From the NCBI GenBank assembly GCA_016841945.1, contig JAENYC010000008.1, forward strand, positions 49,678 to 113,677: a stretch of DNA of 64,000 bases, given 5' to 3'. Under the pieces are notes generated by a model. The model was not told the origin of the DNA. It was given only the letters and a program-made list of their open reading frames with translations, and made no database searches. The stretch is from Haloplasma contractile. GTDB taxonomy: Bacteria > Bacillota_I > Bacilli_A > Haloplasmatales > Haloplasmataceae. Made by a program: the position numbers and the translations under genes. Position 1 is the stretch's first letter; every line of letters starts with the position of its first letter. Shown here one piece after another: positions 19,711 to 28,328 of the stretch.

Positions 19711-20706
19711 TTAATCGTATTGACCATATTTTATCGCACAATCAACAATCGTTTGTGCATGTTCTAAAGAAAGATTGGCTGGATACTCACAACCAGTTGC
19801 TAAAATAAATCCACCATTTTCTTTCAACTCATCGATTTGTTTTTTACATTCATTTATCACATCTTCTTTTGATGCATTTGTAAGCCATGTAGGCGGGATA
19901 TGTCCAATTAATGTTATAATATCACCATATTTTTCTTTTACTTCTTGATGATTCTTGCAATCATCTGGTATGTGTAAGTAAGAAATGGCTTCTGGATGCA
20001 TCATTTCAATTTGAGCATCAAAATATATAACATCTCCACAATTATGAACCATTAACATGCAATTATTTTGATGGACATGCTTTGCGATTTTATTGACATA
20101 GGCACCTTCAAATTCAATCCACATTTTCTTACTCATCACACTTTTTGATGCAAATAAGGTATCTATCATGTTGGCGTGAACGCCAGTCTCAATCAATGCA
20201 TCAACGTACTCTATCATCATATTTGTAATCACATTAACAGCATGCTTTACCTTTTCTGGGTCATCATAGAAATCCATTTCTATCTTGACCTCGTAACATA
20301 GATAAAATACCAAGTGGTCCAAATACAAATGCAACGATTGGAACTGTATCACCTTTCTTTTCTACTAAAGTGCGACATAGTTTAATATGTTCACTCATTC
20401 TAGGTGTTTTGCGTGGTTCTATTTGAGGAAGATTATGATAATCAGCTATTTTTTTTGTCAATTGATTATTAAAATCAGGATGCGCTGCCTTATTATCTAA
20501 TCAGCCGCTTCAACAGATAAATCTGTTAGTGTGCAGATGACATCTAAATGATATTCCTCTTGTGATTTAATCAGTGCTTTTGTTGCCCACTCTTTATAAC
20601 TAACACCAATCAAATTTCTTGTAACACCACTTAATATCGGATACACAGGAACACGATCTGCTTCCTCATGTTATAATATTTTTGTTACACGTTCTAAAGC
20701 ATTCAT
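19711..20706 (-). pseudogene. UroD/MtaA-family methyltransferase pseudogene
   Basis: Reconstructed from an ATG at 20706 with GGAGG before it. Three lesions are visible. A TAA at 20671-20673 is codon 12 (in VTKIL*HEEADRVP). A TAG at 20497-20499 comes with a change to another frame for LDNKAAHPDFNNQL. A second frameshift near 20281-20290 lies between SMLRGQD and IEMDFYDD, restoring the first frame. The rest is a uroporphyrinogen-decarboxylase-type barrel with the Zn motif VHNCGD and C-terminal ATGCEYPAN. At about 332 codons it was full length. It lies downstream of the corrinoid cluster and was probably its methyltransferase. Confidence 0.9.
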
Positions 20707-20808
20707 GATAATTCCTCCAAAATAATATATTTAATTCAAATCATTATTTTATCAAAATTATAATTTTTATATAACATATTTAATGCCTTCTATTATGTAA
20801 TAATTACT

Positions 20809-21732
20809 TTAGATTATGTTGTATTCTCCATATTTTAAATGTTTATTTATGATTTCTTTAATACTATCAAAACCAACAACTTTATTAGAATATAAAATAA
20901 CGAGTTTACAATCTTTTTCCTCACTTACCTCATGATAATTGATTTGATGACCGTCAAGTTCTATATAGATGGTTTTATTATTTTTAAGTTCAACAAAACC
21001 CTTTATTCGAAATACATATTGTTTTAAGTCATTAAATAAATCTTTTAAGGTTATTAGTTCCTGCTGATGATTAAATACAATCTGTTTATGATAAAGTGAT
21101 ATATCTATAATCTGATAAGATGCTGTGTTTTTATCATGGCTTCTTATTCTAAATATCTCTTTATAGTCAAACTGATTATAAACACATTCTATAATTAGAC
21201 TTTTTTTATTAATACTTTTAATCTTTTCTAATGACATTTGTTTTTCTTTGTTTGTGGCTATATCTATTTTATTTAATAATATTAAATCTGCCATTTCAAT
21301 TTGTTTTTTAGATATTTCTAATGTTTCTATTATTTTATAAATAGATTTAGCATCACATATAGTAATATTAATTGAATTTAAAGCTAAATCATTTTGTTTT
21401 GCGATATATTTTGTAATTTTTCCTAATGTTGTTGGATTAGAAAAACCACTACTTTCAACCAGTAATAGTTCAATATTTGATTGAATTAACTCCCTCACTT
21501 TTTTGATAAACTCTTCTTCCTTGCAGGAACAAAAAATAGAACCCGAATGAATTTCCTTAATAGCGTTGGATGAGTTTGGGACTAAATGTTTATCAATATT
21601 AGCATCACCAAAATCATTGATAATAATACCAAGTCTTTTTTTCTTAAATTCATCCATCATATTTCTTAAAAAAGTTGTTTTTCCAGCGCCTAAGAAGCCA
21701 TGAATGATGATCATATTGATTTCTTTTTTCAT
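20809..21732 (-). CDS. CobW/HypB-type P-loop GTPase
   Basis: 307 residues. Walker A is GFLGAGKTTFL, the metal-binding segment is SIFCSCKEEEF (a CxC variant of the CxCC site), then VESSGFSNPTTLGK and the G4 motif LNKID. A C-terminal CobW-like domain is short. The family inserts metals or supports metallo-cofactor enzymes. Beside a corrinoid protein and activator it probably serves cobalamin or zinc loading of the methyltransferases. The gap to the upstream AraC gene is 11 bp, so they form one operon. Confidence 0.85.
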   Translation of the reverse strand: MKKEINMIIIHGFLGAGKTTFLRNMMDEFKKKRLGIIINDFGDANIDKHLVPNSSNAIKEIHSGSIFCSCKEEEFIKKVRELIQSNIELLLVESSGFSNPTTLGKITKYIAKQNDLALNSINITICDAKSIYKIIETLEISKKQIEMADLILLNKIDIATNKEKQMSLEKIKSINKKSLIIECVYNQFDYKEIFRIRSHDKNTASYQIIDISLYHKQIVFNHQQELITLKDLFNDLKQYVFRIKGFVELKNNKTIYIELDGHQINYHEVSEEKDCKLVILYSNKVVGFDSIKEIINKHLKYGEYNII

Positions 21733-21743
21733 TTTAAAAACTC

Positions 21744-22589
21744 CTATTTATGTAATTTTCTATACTCCGTAGGAGATAATTCAATTATCTTTTTAAATGC
21801 TTGATAAAAATTATAATCACTTGTAAAACCACAATCATAAGCGATTTTTTTTATTGAATCATCAGTTGTTGTTAATAAGTATTTTGCATGATTTAATCTT
21901 ACATTTTGTAAATAATGATATGGAGTCGTCCCAGTTTCTTCTTTAAATTTTCGAATGAAGTAATGTTGACTAAATCCCGCTGATAAAGCGATATCTTCTA
22001 ACTTAATCATGCTTTTAAAGTTTTCTTGTACATAATTAATCGCTTTTAATATAAATGAAGATGATTTTCTATTTTGTGGTTGTATATTGTTTTGTGTAAA
22101 TAAAGTATATACTAATTTCATAATTTGACTAGATTGTAAAAGTTCATTTTCTACAACATGATTTATATTAGTCCCTATTATATATAATTGTTTTTGTATA
22201 TTAAATACATTATTACATTTTATTGTTGTACCTTTGTTTTTGATTAACTCCTCTAATATTGAATGAATATGACAACCTTTTATATAGATATAGATTAATT
22301 CCCAAAAATTACTTGATAGATAAAAGGAAGATTTTGAATCAAGCACAAAGAAATCATAGGGTTTTAAACCATATAATTTATCATGGTTATATATCATACC
22401 TTGTCCTTCATTAACAAACATTAATACATAACCTTGTTCTTTTATATCTAAAATACCCTGAATGAAATGTTGATATGAAAAACGAATATGACCAAATTCT
22501 ACACAATACAATAAATTATTTTTCGCAAATGTGGATACATCATGTTCTAAACATTTAATCACTGCCATGTCTTTTGTTTTGAAAATCAT
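21744..22589 (-). CDS. AraC-family transcriptional regulator
   Basis: 281 residues. The N-terminal cupin-like sensor is about 10-120. The C-terminal double helix-turn-helix includes IKLEDIALSAGFSQHYFIRKFKEETG and IKKIAYDCGFTSDYNFYQAFKK. It lies inside the corrinoid operon between the RamA-type activator (25 bp) and the CobW-type GTPase (11 bp), so it probably controls this cluster. Inducer unknown. Confidence 0.92.
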   Translation of the reverse strand: MIFKTKDMAVIKCLEHDVSTFAKNNLLYCVEFGHIRFSYQHFIQGILDIKEQGYVLMFVNEGQGMIYNHDKLYGLKPYDFFVLDSKSSFYLSSNFWELIYIYIKGCHIHSILEELIKNKGTTIKCNNVFNIQKQLYIIGTNINHVVENELLQSSQIMKLVYTLFTQNNIQPQNRKSSSFILKAINYVQENFKSMIKLEDIALSAGFSQHYFIRKFKEETGTTPYHYLQNVRLNHAKYLLTTTDDSIKKIAYDCGFTSDYNFYQAFKKIIELSPTEYRKLHK

Positions 22590-22614
22590 GTTGTCATCTC
22601 CCTAATCATGACTT

Positions 22615-24276
22615 TTATTCAAACATTATATTATTCACAAATTGATCATTAAACCTTATATTATCCGCTAAATTTATCGTTCTAACATTATTTTGTAGTC
22701 GGTTCACACGATTATCAATTTTGTTTAAAAGATAATCTACTGCACCTTTTAATGAGGTATTACCACTAATAACAATCTTACTAGCTAAAGCTTTTGGTAA
22801 TATGCCGATTTCTATCACATTTTGTATATTTAAGTGACTGCCAAAACCACCGGATAAATAAACGGTTTTAATATCATCAACTGAACAATGATATTCATCA
22901 ATTAATATCTCAATTCCACTCCTGATGGCGGATTTAGCCAATTGAAATTCACGTATATCTTTTTGCGTAATTGAAAGCTTATCATAAACAATAATTTCTT
23001 TCGTATTTGATTTCATCTTACCTGTTAAATCAATCATTTGATTTTGTTTTAATTCTCTTATTAAATCGATGAGTCCACTGCCACAAATACCAATTGGTTT
23101 TTTATGACCTATTGTATGACAGAGAAATTTACCTTCTTGATACGTTATTCGATCAATTGCTCCATTAATACTTCCAACTCCACAACTAATATTACCCCCT
23201 TCAAATGCTGGTCCTGTTGCCATAGAGCTAGCCAGCAATCGATTCTTATTTCCAATAACAATTTCACCATTTGTTCCTAAGTCAATAAACAAATAGATGT
23301 CATCACTTTTATCAATATCAGTTGTTAATAACCCCGAAACAATATCTCCACCCACAAAACCAGAGAAATTTGCTATTATATCTATTTCACATTCAATTGA
23401 TAATTTTTCAAAGATTTCTTTTGTATGAAGGGTTAATGTTTCTGTATATAAAGGTTTATATGGTTTTTCACCAAGGGTTTTGACAGATAAACCTAATAAA
23501 AAGTGCGTCATCGCATTATTACCTGAAATAATCATCTTAATAATATCTTTTGAATGAATGTGATGATTCATGATTAAATGGTGAATTCCCTTTTCAATAT
23601 CTTGAATAATTTCAGCTTTTAGAGATTCAACACCATTAAGATTAGCATGTAGTATTCGGGATATGACATCAGCGCCATATTTCTTCTGCGCATTAAGGGT
23701 CTTAAATACATCGATTAACTCACCTGTTAAGACATCGATTAAACTGATGACAACAGTTGTTGTGCCTATATCTATCGCAATACCATAAGTAGTATTAGCG
23801 TTCGTGACATGAATGATTTCATCATCGAAAACAATTAAATTGAGTTCTTTATTCTCTTTAATTAATTGACTTGTTTCTCTTAATAATTTTGATGTGATTT
23901 TTACTTTCTTACCTGATTCATTCATCATTTGATCTAAAACGCTTGATGCCTCTATCTCATTGCTTCTTATAGTGACCATTTTATAAGAAGTTTTTTTTAT
24001 ATCATCTTGTGTGATTCCTTCTATCTCTGCTTCTTTACTTGAATGAATCAACTCAATGTCAATGTCTTCAGTTGTGGTATGTTGACAAGCTAATCGATAC
24101 CCTTCATTTAATTCATCTTGTGTAAAAAACTTTTTATCGTAACTATTGATCGGTAAATATCCTTTTATCACTTTTATTTTACAATTACCACATGTTCCAT
24201 TTCCATTACATGGAAAGGACAAATCATGTTGTTGTAAAAATGTTTTTAAATTTATATTTTTTTTAATTTTTATCAT
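22615..24276 (-). CDS. Corrinoid reductive activator (RamA/RACo-type, ferredoxin + ASKHA)
   Basis: 553 residues. The N-terminal plant-type [2Fe-2S] domain has Cys ligands in FPCNGNGTCGNCK and LACQH. The linker is followed by an ASKHA ATPase domain starting YGIAIDIGTTTVVISLID, with IDLGTNGEIVIG and YLSGGFGSHLN. This is the architecture of RACo/RamA proteins, which use ATP to reduce inactive Co(II) corrinoid to Co(I). Its substrate should be the corrinoid protein encoded just upstream. GGGAGAACAAGAT precedes the ATG. Confidence 0.93.
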   Translation of the reverse strand: MIKIKKNINLKTFLQQHDLSFPCNGNGTCGNCKIKVIKGYLPINSYDKKFFTQDELNEGYRLACQHTTTEDIDIELIHSSKEAEIEGITQDDIKKTSYKMVTIRSNEIEASSVLDQMMNESGKKVKITSKLLRETSQLIKENKELNLIVFDDEIIHVTNANTTYGIAIDIGTTTVVISLIDVLTGELIDVFKTLNAQKKYGADVISRILHANLNGVESLKAEIIQDIEKGIHHLIMNHHIHSKDIIKMIISGNNAMTHFLLGLSVKTLGEKPYKPLYTETLTLHTKEIFEKLSIECEIDIIANFSGFVGGDIVSGLLTTDIDKSDDIYLFIDLGTNGEIVIGNKNRLLASSMATGPAFEGGNISCGVGSINGAIDRITYQEGKFLCHTIGHKKPIGICGSGLIDLIRELKQNQMIDLTGKMKSNTKEIIVYDKLSITQKDIREFQLAKSAIRSGIEILIDEYHCSVDDIKTVYLSGGFGSHLNIQNVIEIGILPKALASKIVISGNTSLKGAVDYLLNKIDNRVNRLQNNVRTINLADNIRFNDQFVNNIMFE

Positions 24277-24354
24277 ATCTTGTTCTCCCTGCCCATTATC
24301 TTTATCATCAGTTTAGTCTATCGATTAAGGTTTTGTCAAATCGTAATATTTAAA

Positions 24355-24377
24355 AAGGATACATATTCTGTATCCTT
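24355..24377 (-). terminator. Hairpin between the corrinoid protein gene and the activator gene
   Basis: The stem AAGGATACA / TGTATCCTT overlaps the stop of the corrinoid gene and is followed by TTTTTAAAT on the minus strand. It would reduce transcription into the activator, regulator and GTPase genes, fitting a higher need for the corrinoid protein. Confidence 0.7.
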
Positions 24378-25005
24378 AAAGTACTTGTTTTAATAAATCA
24401 ACGGCTTTAACCGCATCACTTGTGTAAAAATCTCCACCGACTTTTTTAACAAACTCATCAGTAACAGGTGCGCCTCCACAAATGACTTTAAATTTGTCTC
24501 TTAATCCTTTTTCTTTTAATTCATCAATAACGGTTTGCATATACATCATCGTTGTAGTTAGTAGTGATGACATCGCAATTACATCAGCTTCTTCTTTTAA
24601 TGCCGTTTCAATAAAGGTCTCTGCTTTACAATCAACACCAATGTCAATGACTTTAAAGCCAGCACCTTTTAACATCAGTGCCACTAAATTTTTTCCAATA
24701 TCATGTAAATCGCCTTTTACAGTGCCTATTACAACGGTTCCTTTATATTCTACACCTGATGCAACTAAATCATCTTCTATTAAATCTAGGCCTTTATTAA
24801 GTGCTCTTGCTGCGATTAACACTTCTGGGACAAATACTTCACCTTTTTCCCATTCTTTTCCAATGACTTCCATTCCGGCAATTAAACCTTCATTTAAGAT
24901 ATCTTTTGCGCTATAACCTTCTTCTTTTGCCTTGGTAATTGGTTCCTGAATTTCTTTCATCTTACCATTTATAACACATTCTTTAATCGTTTCTAAAATA
25001 CTCAT
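24376..25005 (-). CDS. Corrinoid (methyl-carrier) protein, MtbC/MttC/MtvC type
   Basis: 209 residues. The N-terminal helical cap (about 1-85) precedes a cobalamin-binding Rossmann domain with the base-off/His-on motif GDLHDIGKNLV, the His being the lower Co ligand. Further cobalamin contacts are in MSSLLTTTM and KVICGGAPVT. It carries the methyl group between two methyltransferases. AGGAGG lies before the ATG. Upstream is the UroD-thioredoxin fusion (102 bp), downstream the activator. Confidence 0.96.
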   Translation of the reverse strand: MSILETIKECVINGKMKEIQEPITKAKEEGYSAKDILNEGLIAGMEVIGKEWEKGEVFVPEVLIAARALNKGLDLIEDDLVASGVEYKGTVVIGTVKGDLHDIGKNLVALMLKGAGFKVIDIGVDCKAETFIETALKEEADVIAMSSLLTTTMMYMQTVIDELKEKGLRDKFKVICGGAPVTDEFVKKVGGDFYTSDAVKAVDLLKQVL

Positions 25006-25080
25006 ATTTTTTCCTCCTAACTAATGTTAATATTAGCATATTATTTTTATCTTAATGATATAATTATTATCTAATATCCT

Positions 25081-25094
25081 ATAAATATTGCTTT
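25081..25094. repeat. 14-bp shared upstream element, copy 1
   Basis: ATAAATATTGCTTT lies 76-89 bp upstream of the corrinoid protein start and recurs exactly at 27215-27228 upstream of the DUF1638 gene. It could be a site for the cluster's AraC regulator, but AT-rich chance identity cannot be excluded. Confidence 0.35.
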
Positions 25095-25107
25095 TTTTTA
25101 TTTTATA

Positions 25108-26463
25108 CTATTTATACTTCTTTATTTCATCAAATAGTTCTTTTTTATTAGGAATAATGGATGACCATTTTAACTTACCATTTATATATAAAGATGGTAA
25201 GTGTTTGACCCCTAATTTCATACATCTTGCGATATTCTCTTTAATCGTAAACCGATATTCTTTTAAATCAAATACACCCTTGTTTTCATTATACACTTCA
25301 TTACACACATTCATCATATAACCACAAGCTGCACATGTGGTTGAATCAAGGGTAAATACTTCTACCAAAGGTTTATCTAGTGAATTATAATCAGGTAATT
25401 CAATTTCTATTTCTGAAAGGTCTTGTGCTTGATAATTTTCAAGGGCTTTCTTTGTTTTCTCATAATCTCTCACAGCTTGACCAACCGCAATCACATTTTC
25501 AGGCGGACAATCGTATGGCATATCACAACCAGGAGAAATGATTAAATTTTTAGTCGTTTGACAACCTTCTATGATATCAAGGACTGCTTTCATATTATCC
25601 TGTTGATTCCCATGTAACATTGTAATGGTTAACTGAATATTACCTCCAATGGTCACATCATATAAATCAGTGATTTTTTTCGCTTCTACAATATCTATAT
25701 TTTCATCTATTGAAATACAGTCTGGTTTTGTTTGACACATGACTTCGATATTTTTAGTTGCATCACCACAGACAAAGAAAGAACTAAACACACCTTTTTC
25801 TCTACAATAATCAAATAAGGTTTGATATGGCGTAGATAAGAAAGATTTAAAATGACGTGGTGAAATTTGAGAGACGAGTGGGTCAACAAATGAGATGACA
25901 TCCATTCCTGCCTCAATATAGTAATCTGTCATTGCCTTGCCTACTTTAACACAAAATTCAAGCAATTGTTTTACATATTCTTCATCATCAAACATATCCA
26001 TAAAAATTTCTGTACCTCGAAGATGAGAAGCAAGTGTAAATGGACCTGTGATTAATCCATATAACGCGGTATGGTCGCCCACTTCTTTTTTCATTCTTTT
26101 CATGACTTCTAAAATTATCGGCAATCGTCCATCTTCCTTGGTTGGTATCTTACAGTCACAAGGAATTCTTTTCTCTGTTTGTAGGGGATGAGAACTAACT
26201 GTTGGAGGTGAAATCTCGTCCCACTTTAAATCACATCCTAATATCTCAGCTTCTACCTGTAAATCAAATAAGACGGGTTGACCATCTGGTTGATAAAACT
26301 TATTAACTTCCATTAAAGATTCAAACAATTTGTCTTTATCAGTCAAGACTTCAGTTGCATTATAACCTAATAATTTCCCAGCATGAACACCCGCAAATGG
26401 CACCCATGGTGCCCTTTCTGTCTTTTCATGTCTTAAACTTTTAAATAATAATTCTTTTCCCAT
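25108..26463 (-). CDS. UroD/MtaA-family methyltransferase fused to a thioredoxin-fold domain
   Basis: 451 residues against about 340 for MtaA/MtbA. Residues 1-350 form a uroporphyrinogen-decarboxylase-type barrel. The zinc region reads SSFFVCGDATKN, so the usual His of HxC is Phe; the second Cys is in SPGCDMP. The C-terminal 85 residues hold a CxxC (TTCAACGYM) and a cis-Pro-like HLPSLYING, as in thioredoxin folds. It probably transfers methyl to or from the corrinoid protein, and the redox domain may guard the corrinoid or zinc thiolates. It is 4 bp downstream of the DUF1638 gene. Confidence 0.85.
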   Translation of the reverse strand: MGKELLFKSLRHEKTERAPWVPFAGVHAGKLLGYNATEVLTDKDKLFESLMEVNKFYQPDGQPVLFDLQVEAEILGCDLKWDEISPPTVSSHPLQTEKRIPCDCKIPTKEDGRLPIILEVMKRMKKEVGDHTALYGLITGPFTLASHLRGTEIFMDMFDDEEYVKQLLEFCVKVGKAMTDYYIEAGMDVISFVDPLVSQISPRHFKSFLSTPYQTLFDYCREKGVFSSFFVCGDATKNIEVMCQTKPDCISIDENIDIVEAKKITDLYDVTIGGNIQLTITMLHGNQQDNMKAVLDIIEGCQTTKNLIISPGCDMPYDCPPENVIAVGQAVRDYEKTKKALENYQAQDLSEIEIELPDYNSLDKPLVEVFTLDSTTCAACGYMMNVCNEVYNENKGVFDLKEYRFTIKENIARCMKLGVKHLPSLYINGKLKWSSIIPNKKELFDEIKKYK

Positions 26464-26467
26464 TTTA

Positions 26468-27169
26468 TCATCCTTTACCTTTTTTTATCACTATTTCATC
26501 ATCATATACAGGGATTACTCTTTCATCTTTTTCTAGTAATAGAAAATTATCATTTTCCCATTGACATTGAAAAAGTTTCTTTAAAATATCAAGGTTTCCT
26601 TTAACAATCTTTAATTCTATATCTTTATTTTCTAATATTTCATCAATATATTTTTTATCTAAATCATTTTCAAAACTGATATATATTTGTTCCTTATCCG
26701 GTTCTTTTACTAGCATATTATATAGATATTGACCATTATCTTCACCATATTTTTCAATATATTCTTGTAAACTTTGATTCATAAATCCAAAAGGGTCATT
26801 AAATGATTGTTCGTTACTATATTGATAATAGGTACTACATGTCCATTCCTTACTATATTGTTCTTTAAAAATTTCTTTAAATCTTTTTCTACTTCCTAAT
26901 AAAATACTACAGCAGTCGTGAAATCTAGGAACAATAATCGGACAATGAGCGGCATATATACCTTTTATGGCATTTCCACATATACCATACAACAAAATAA
27001 TACTATCATATCCTTTAGATTGATTAATTTTTGTTTGAAGTAGTTGATTTAATTCCTCAGGTTTTAAATGTTTCGCAATTTCTAAATATTCAACATCAAA
27101 TTGTTTATCAATATCTAGTAATTCAATATAATCTTTAAACACTGTACAAGCAATGACTTTTATTCTCAT
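26468..27169 (-). CDS. DUF1638 protein
   Basis: 233 residues. It starts RIKVIACTVF, then IILLYGICGNA, and the family core PRFHDCCSILLGSRKRF. The cysteines and His suggest metal binding. DUF1638 genes often sit with corrinoid methyltransferases, but no activity is established that I know of. It is 4 bp upstream of the UroD-thioredoxin fusion, so the two are co-translated. GGTGATATC precedes the ATG. Confidence 0.83.
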   Translation of the reverse strand: MRIKVIACTVFKDYIELLDIDKQFDVEYLEIAKHLKPEELNQLLQTKINQSKGYDSIILLYGICGNAIKGIYAAHCPIIVPRFHDCCSILLGSRKRFKEIFKEQYSKEWTCSTYYQYSNEQSFNDPFGFMNQSLQEYIEKYGEDNGQYLYNMLVKEPDKEQIYISFENDLDKKYIDEILENKDIELKIVKGNLDILKKLFQCQWENDNFLLLEKDERVIPVYDDEIVIKKGKG

Positions 27170-27214
27170 GATATCACCACATTTACTATATCATATCCCT
27201 ATTTTTTATCTATC

Positions 27215-27228
27215 ATAAATATTGCTTT
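27215..27228. repeat. 14-bp shared upstream element, copy 2
   Basis: Exact copy of ATAAATATTGCTTT (see 25081-25094), 46-59 bp before the DUF1638 start. The 100-bp gap 27170-27269 is the most likely site of a separate promoter for the corrinoid genes. Confidence 0.35.
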
Positions 27229-27269
27229 ATTTCATAGAATTATTATTAATTATTTAAAAGACAAAAAAA

Positions 27270-28328
27270 CTATTGTTTACAAACTCCACATGAACAAGAT
27301 TTTATGCTTGTATTGATTGTATCAGCAATGATCAATCGGTTTCCGTTAGTTATTTCCATCGCCTTTTCTACTGTCATCTCTTGACATGGATTCAACCAAA
27401 TGAGTTGATCATGTCGCAATCCATTATAATATTTTTCTAAATCTAATGCTGCTTGGTCATTTATTTGAATGGATTTTAAGTTCGTCATATCCTTAAATGT
27501 TTCTAAATGCTGTGTATGACTACCGCATAAATGCATCATTCCTCCATTTTCATAAGTCCCTAATAATGCATTATCTAATGGAGCAATAAAATCCTTATAT
27601 AAATCAGGAGATAATAATTGATGCGTACATCCACATAACTGACCATATCCAGGAGGTTGTGTTCTGTTCCAAGATACAACGGGTTGCAATTGTTGGTTAG
27701 GTAGATGCCTTTGATAATACTGATGTAGTTTAATTAAAGTTTGATTAATCGTTTCTAAATCTTTTTTTGCACTTTCAGGATTTGTCATCATTTCTATTAA
27801 AATATTTTGTCCATATAAATTAACCGCAATATTTAGAGCACTTGCAATAGTAGGAAGCCCTATTAAGGGTAGTTTAACATTAGCTTCATTAAATCCCTCA
27901 ATTGCTTTTACACTTAATTGAAAAGTTTCATCATGTTCTAAATCAGGTGCTTTTAATGCGCCAATTGGTGTTTCAAGACAATCATTATACCACTGTCCAT
28001 CTTGAAAATAGACATTGGCACCCAAAATTTTATCGACAAAATGTACACCATAAAATCCCATTTCAACACATAATGGGACAAACATTACATCATTTTTTAT
28101 AGCATCAGCTTTTGTTGCTAATTCTTCTAAGTTATCCATCATCCATTCTTTTGGTTGTTGATAGGGGTCATATTTTTGTGATAAACCCAATATCCCATTA
28201 ACCGCGATGACTTTATCATCTTGATAGCGATTGTGGTATAAATCCTCCATTTTTTGAAACCACTTGTTACGAGATTCTATTAATTCAGGATTATTTAAAA
28301 TCTTATATGAATCTTCTGTTAACTTCAT
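27270..28328 (-). CDS. UroD-family (putative methyltransferase) protein coupled to alpha-galactosidase
   Basis: 352 residues. The barrel carries the zinc motif MMHLCGSHTQH (HxC present). The C-terminus holds a cysteine cluster, SCSCGVCKQ. It resembles corrinoid-dependent methyltransferases rather than haem-pathway HemE, with no other haem genes near. Its ATG overlaps the alpha-galactosidase stop by 4 bp, tying the two functions. It may remove or accept methyl groups of a galactoside, but the substrate is inference. Confidence 0.8.
   Translation of the reverse strand: MKLTEDSYKILNNPELIESRNKWFQKMEDLYHNRYQDDKVIAVNGILGLSQKYDPYQQPKEWMMDNLEELATKADAIKNDVMFVPLCVEMGFYGVHFVDKILGANVYFQDGQWYNDCLETPIGALKAPDLEHDETFQLSVKAIEGFNEANVKLPLIGLPTIASALNIAVNLYGQNILIEMMTNPESAKKDLETINQTLIKLHQYYQRHLPNQQLQPVVSWNRTQPPGYGQLCGCTHQLLSPDLYKDFIAPLDNALLGTYENGGMMHLCGSHTQHLETFKDMTNLKSIQINDQAALDLEKYYNGLRHDQLIWLNPCQEMTVEKAMEITNGNRLIIADTINTSIKSCSCGVCKQ

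Noticed and set aside
20462..20808. Apparent 350-bp non-coding gap upstream of 20461
   Set aside because: Most of it (to 20706) is the 5' part of the UroD pseudogene, whose stops hide it from open-frame detection.
24482..24916. 144-residue plus-strand reading frame
   Set aside because: Antisense shadow of the corrinoid protein gene, with low-complexity Ser/Thr/Pro composition as expected from a reverse reading.
25006..25107. Possible cobalamin riboswitch before the corrinoid genes
   Set aside because: The gap is only 102 bp, AT-rich and lacks the conserved B12-box GCCACTG; only a small ACTAATGTTAATATTAG hairpin near the ribosome site is seen.
27270..28328. HemE (haem-pathway uroporphyrinogen decarboxylase)
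   Set aside because: It has HxC zinc-type and C-terminal Cys motifs, sits with a corrinoid protein and glycosidase, and no haem genes are nearby.
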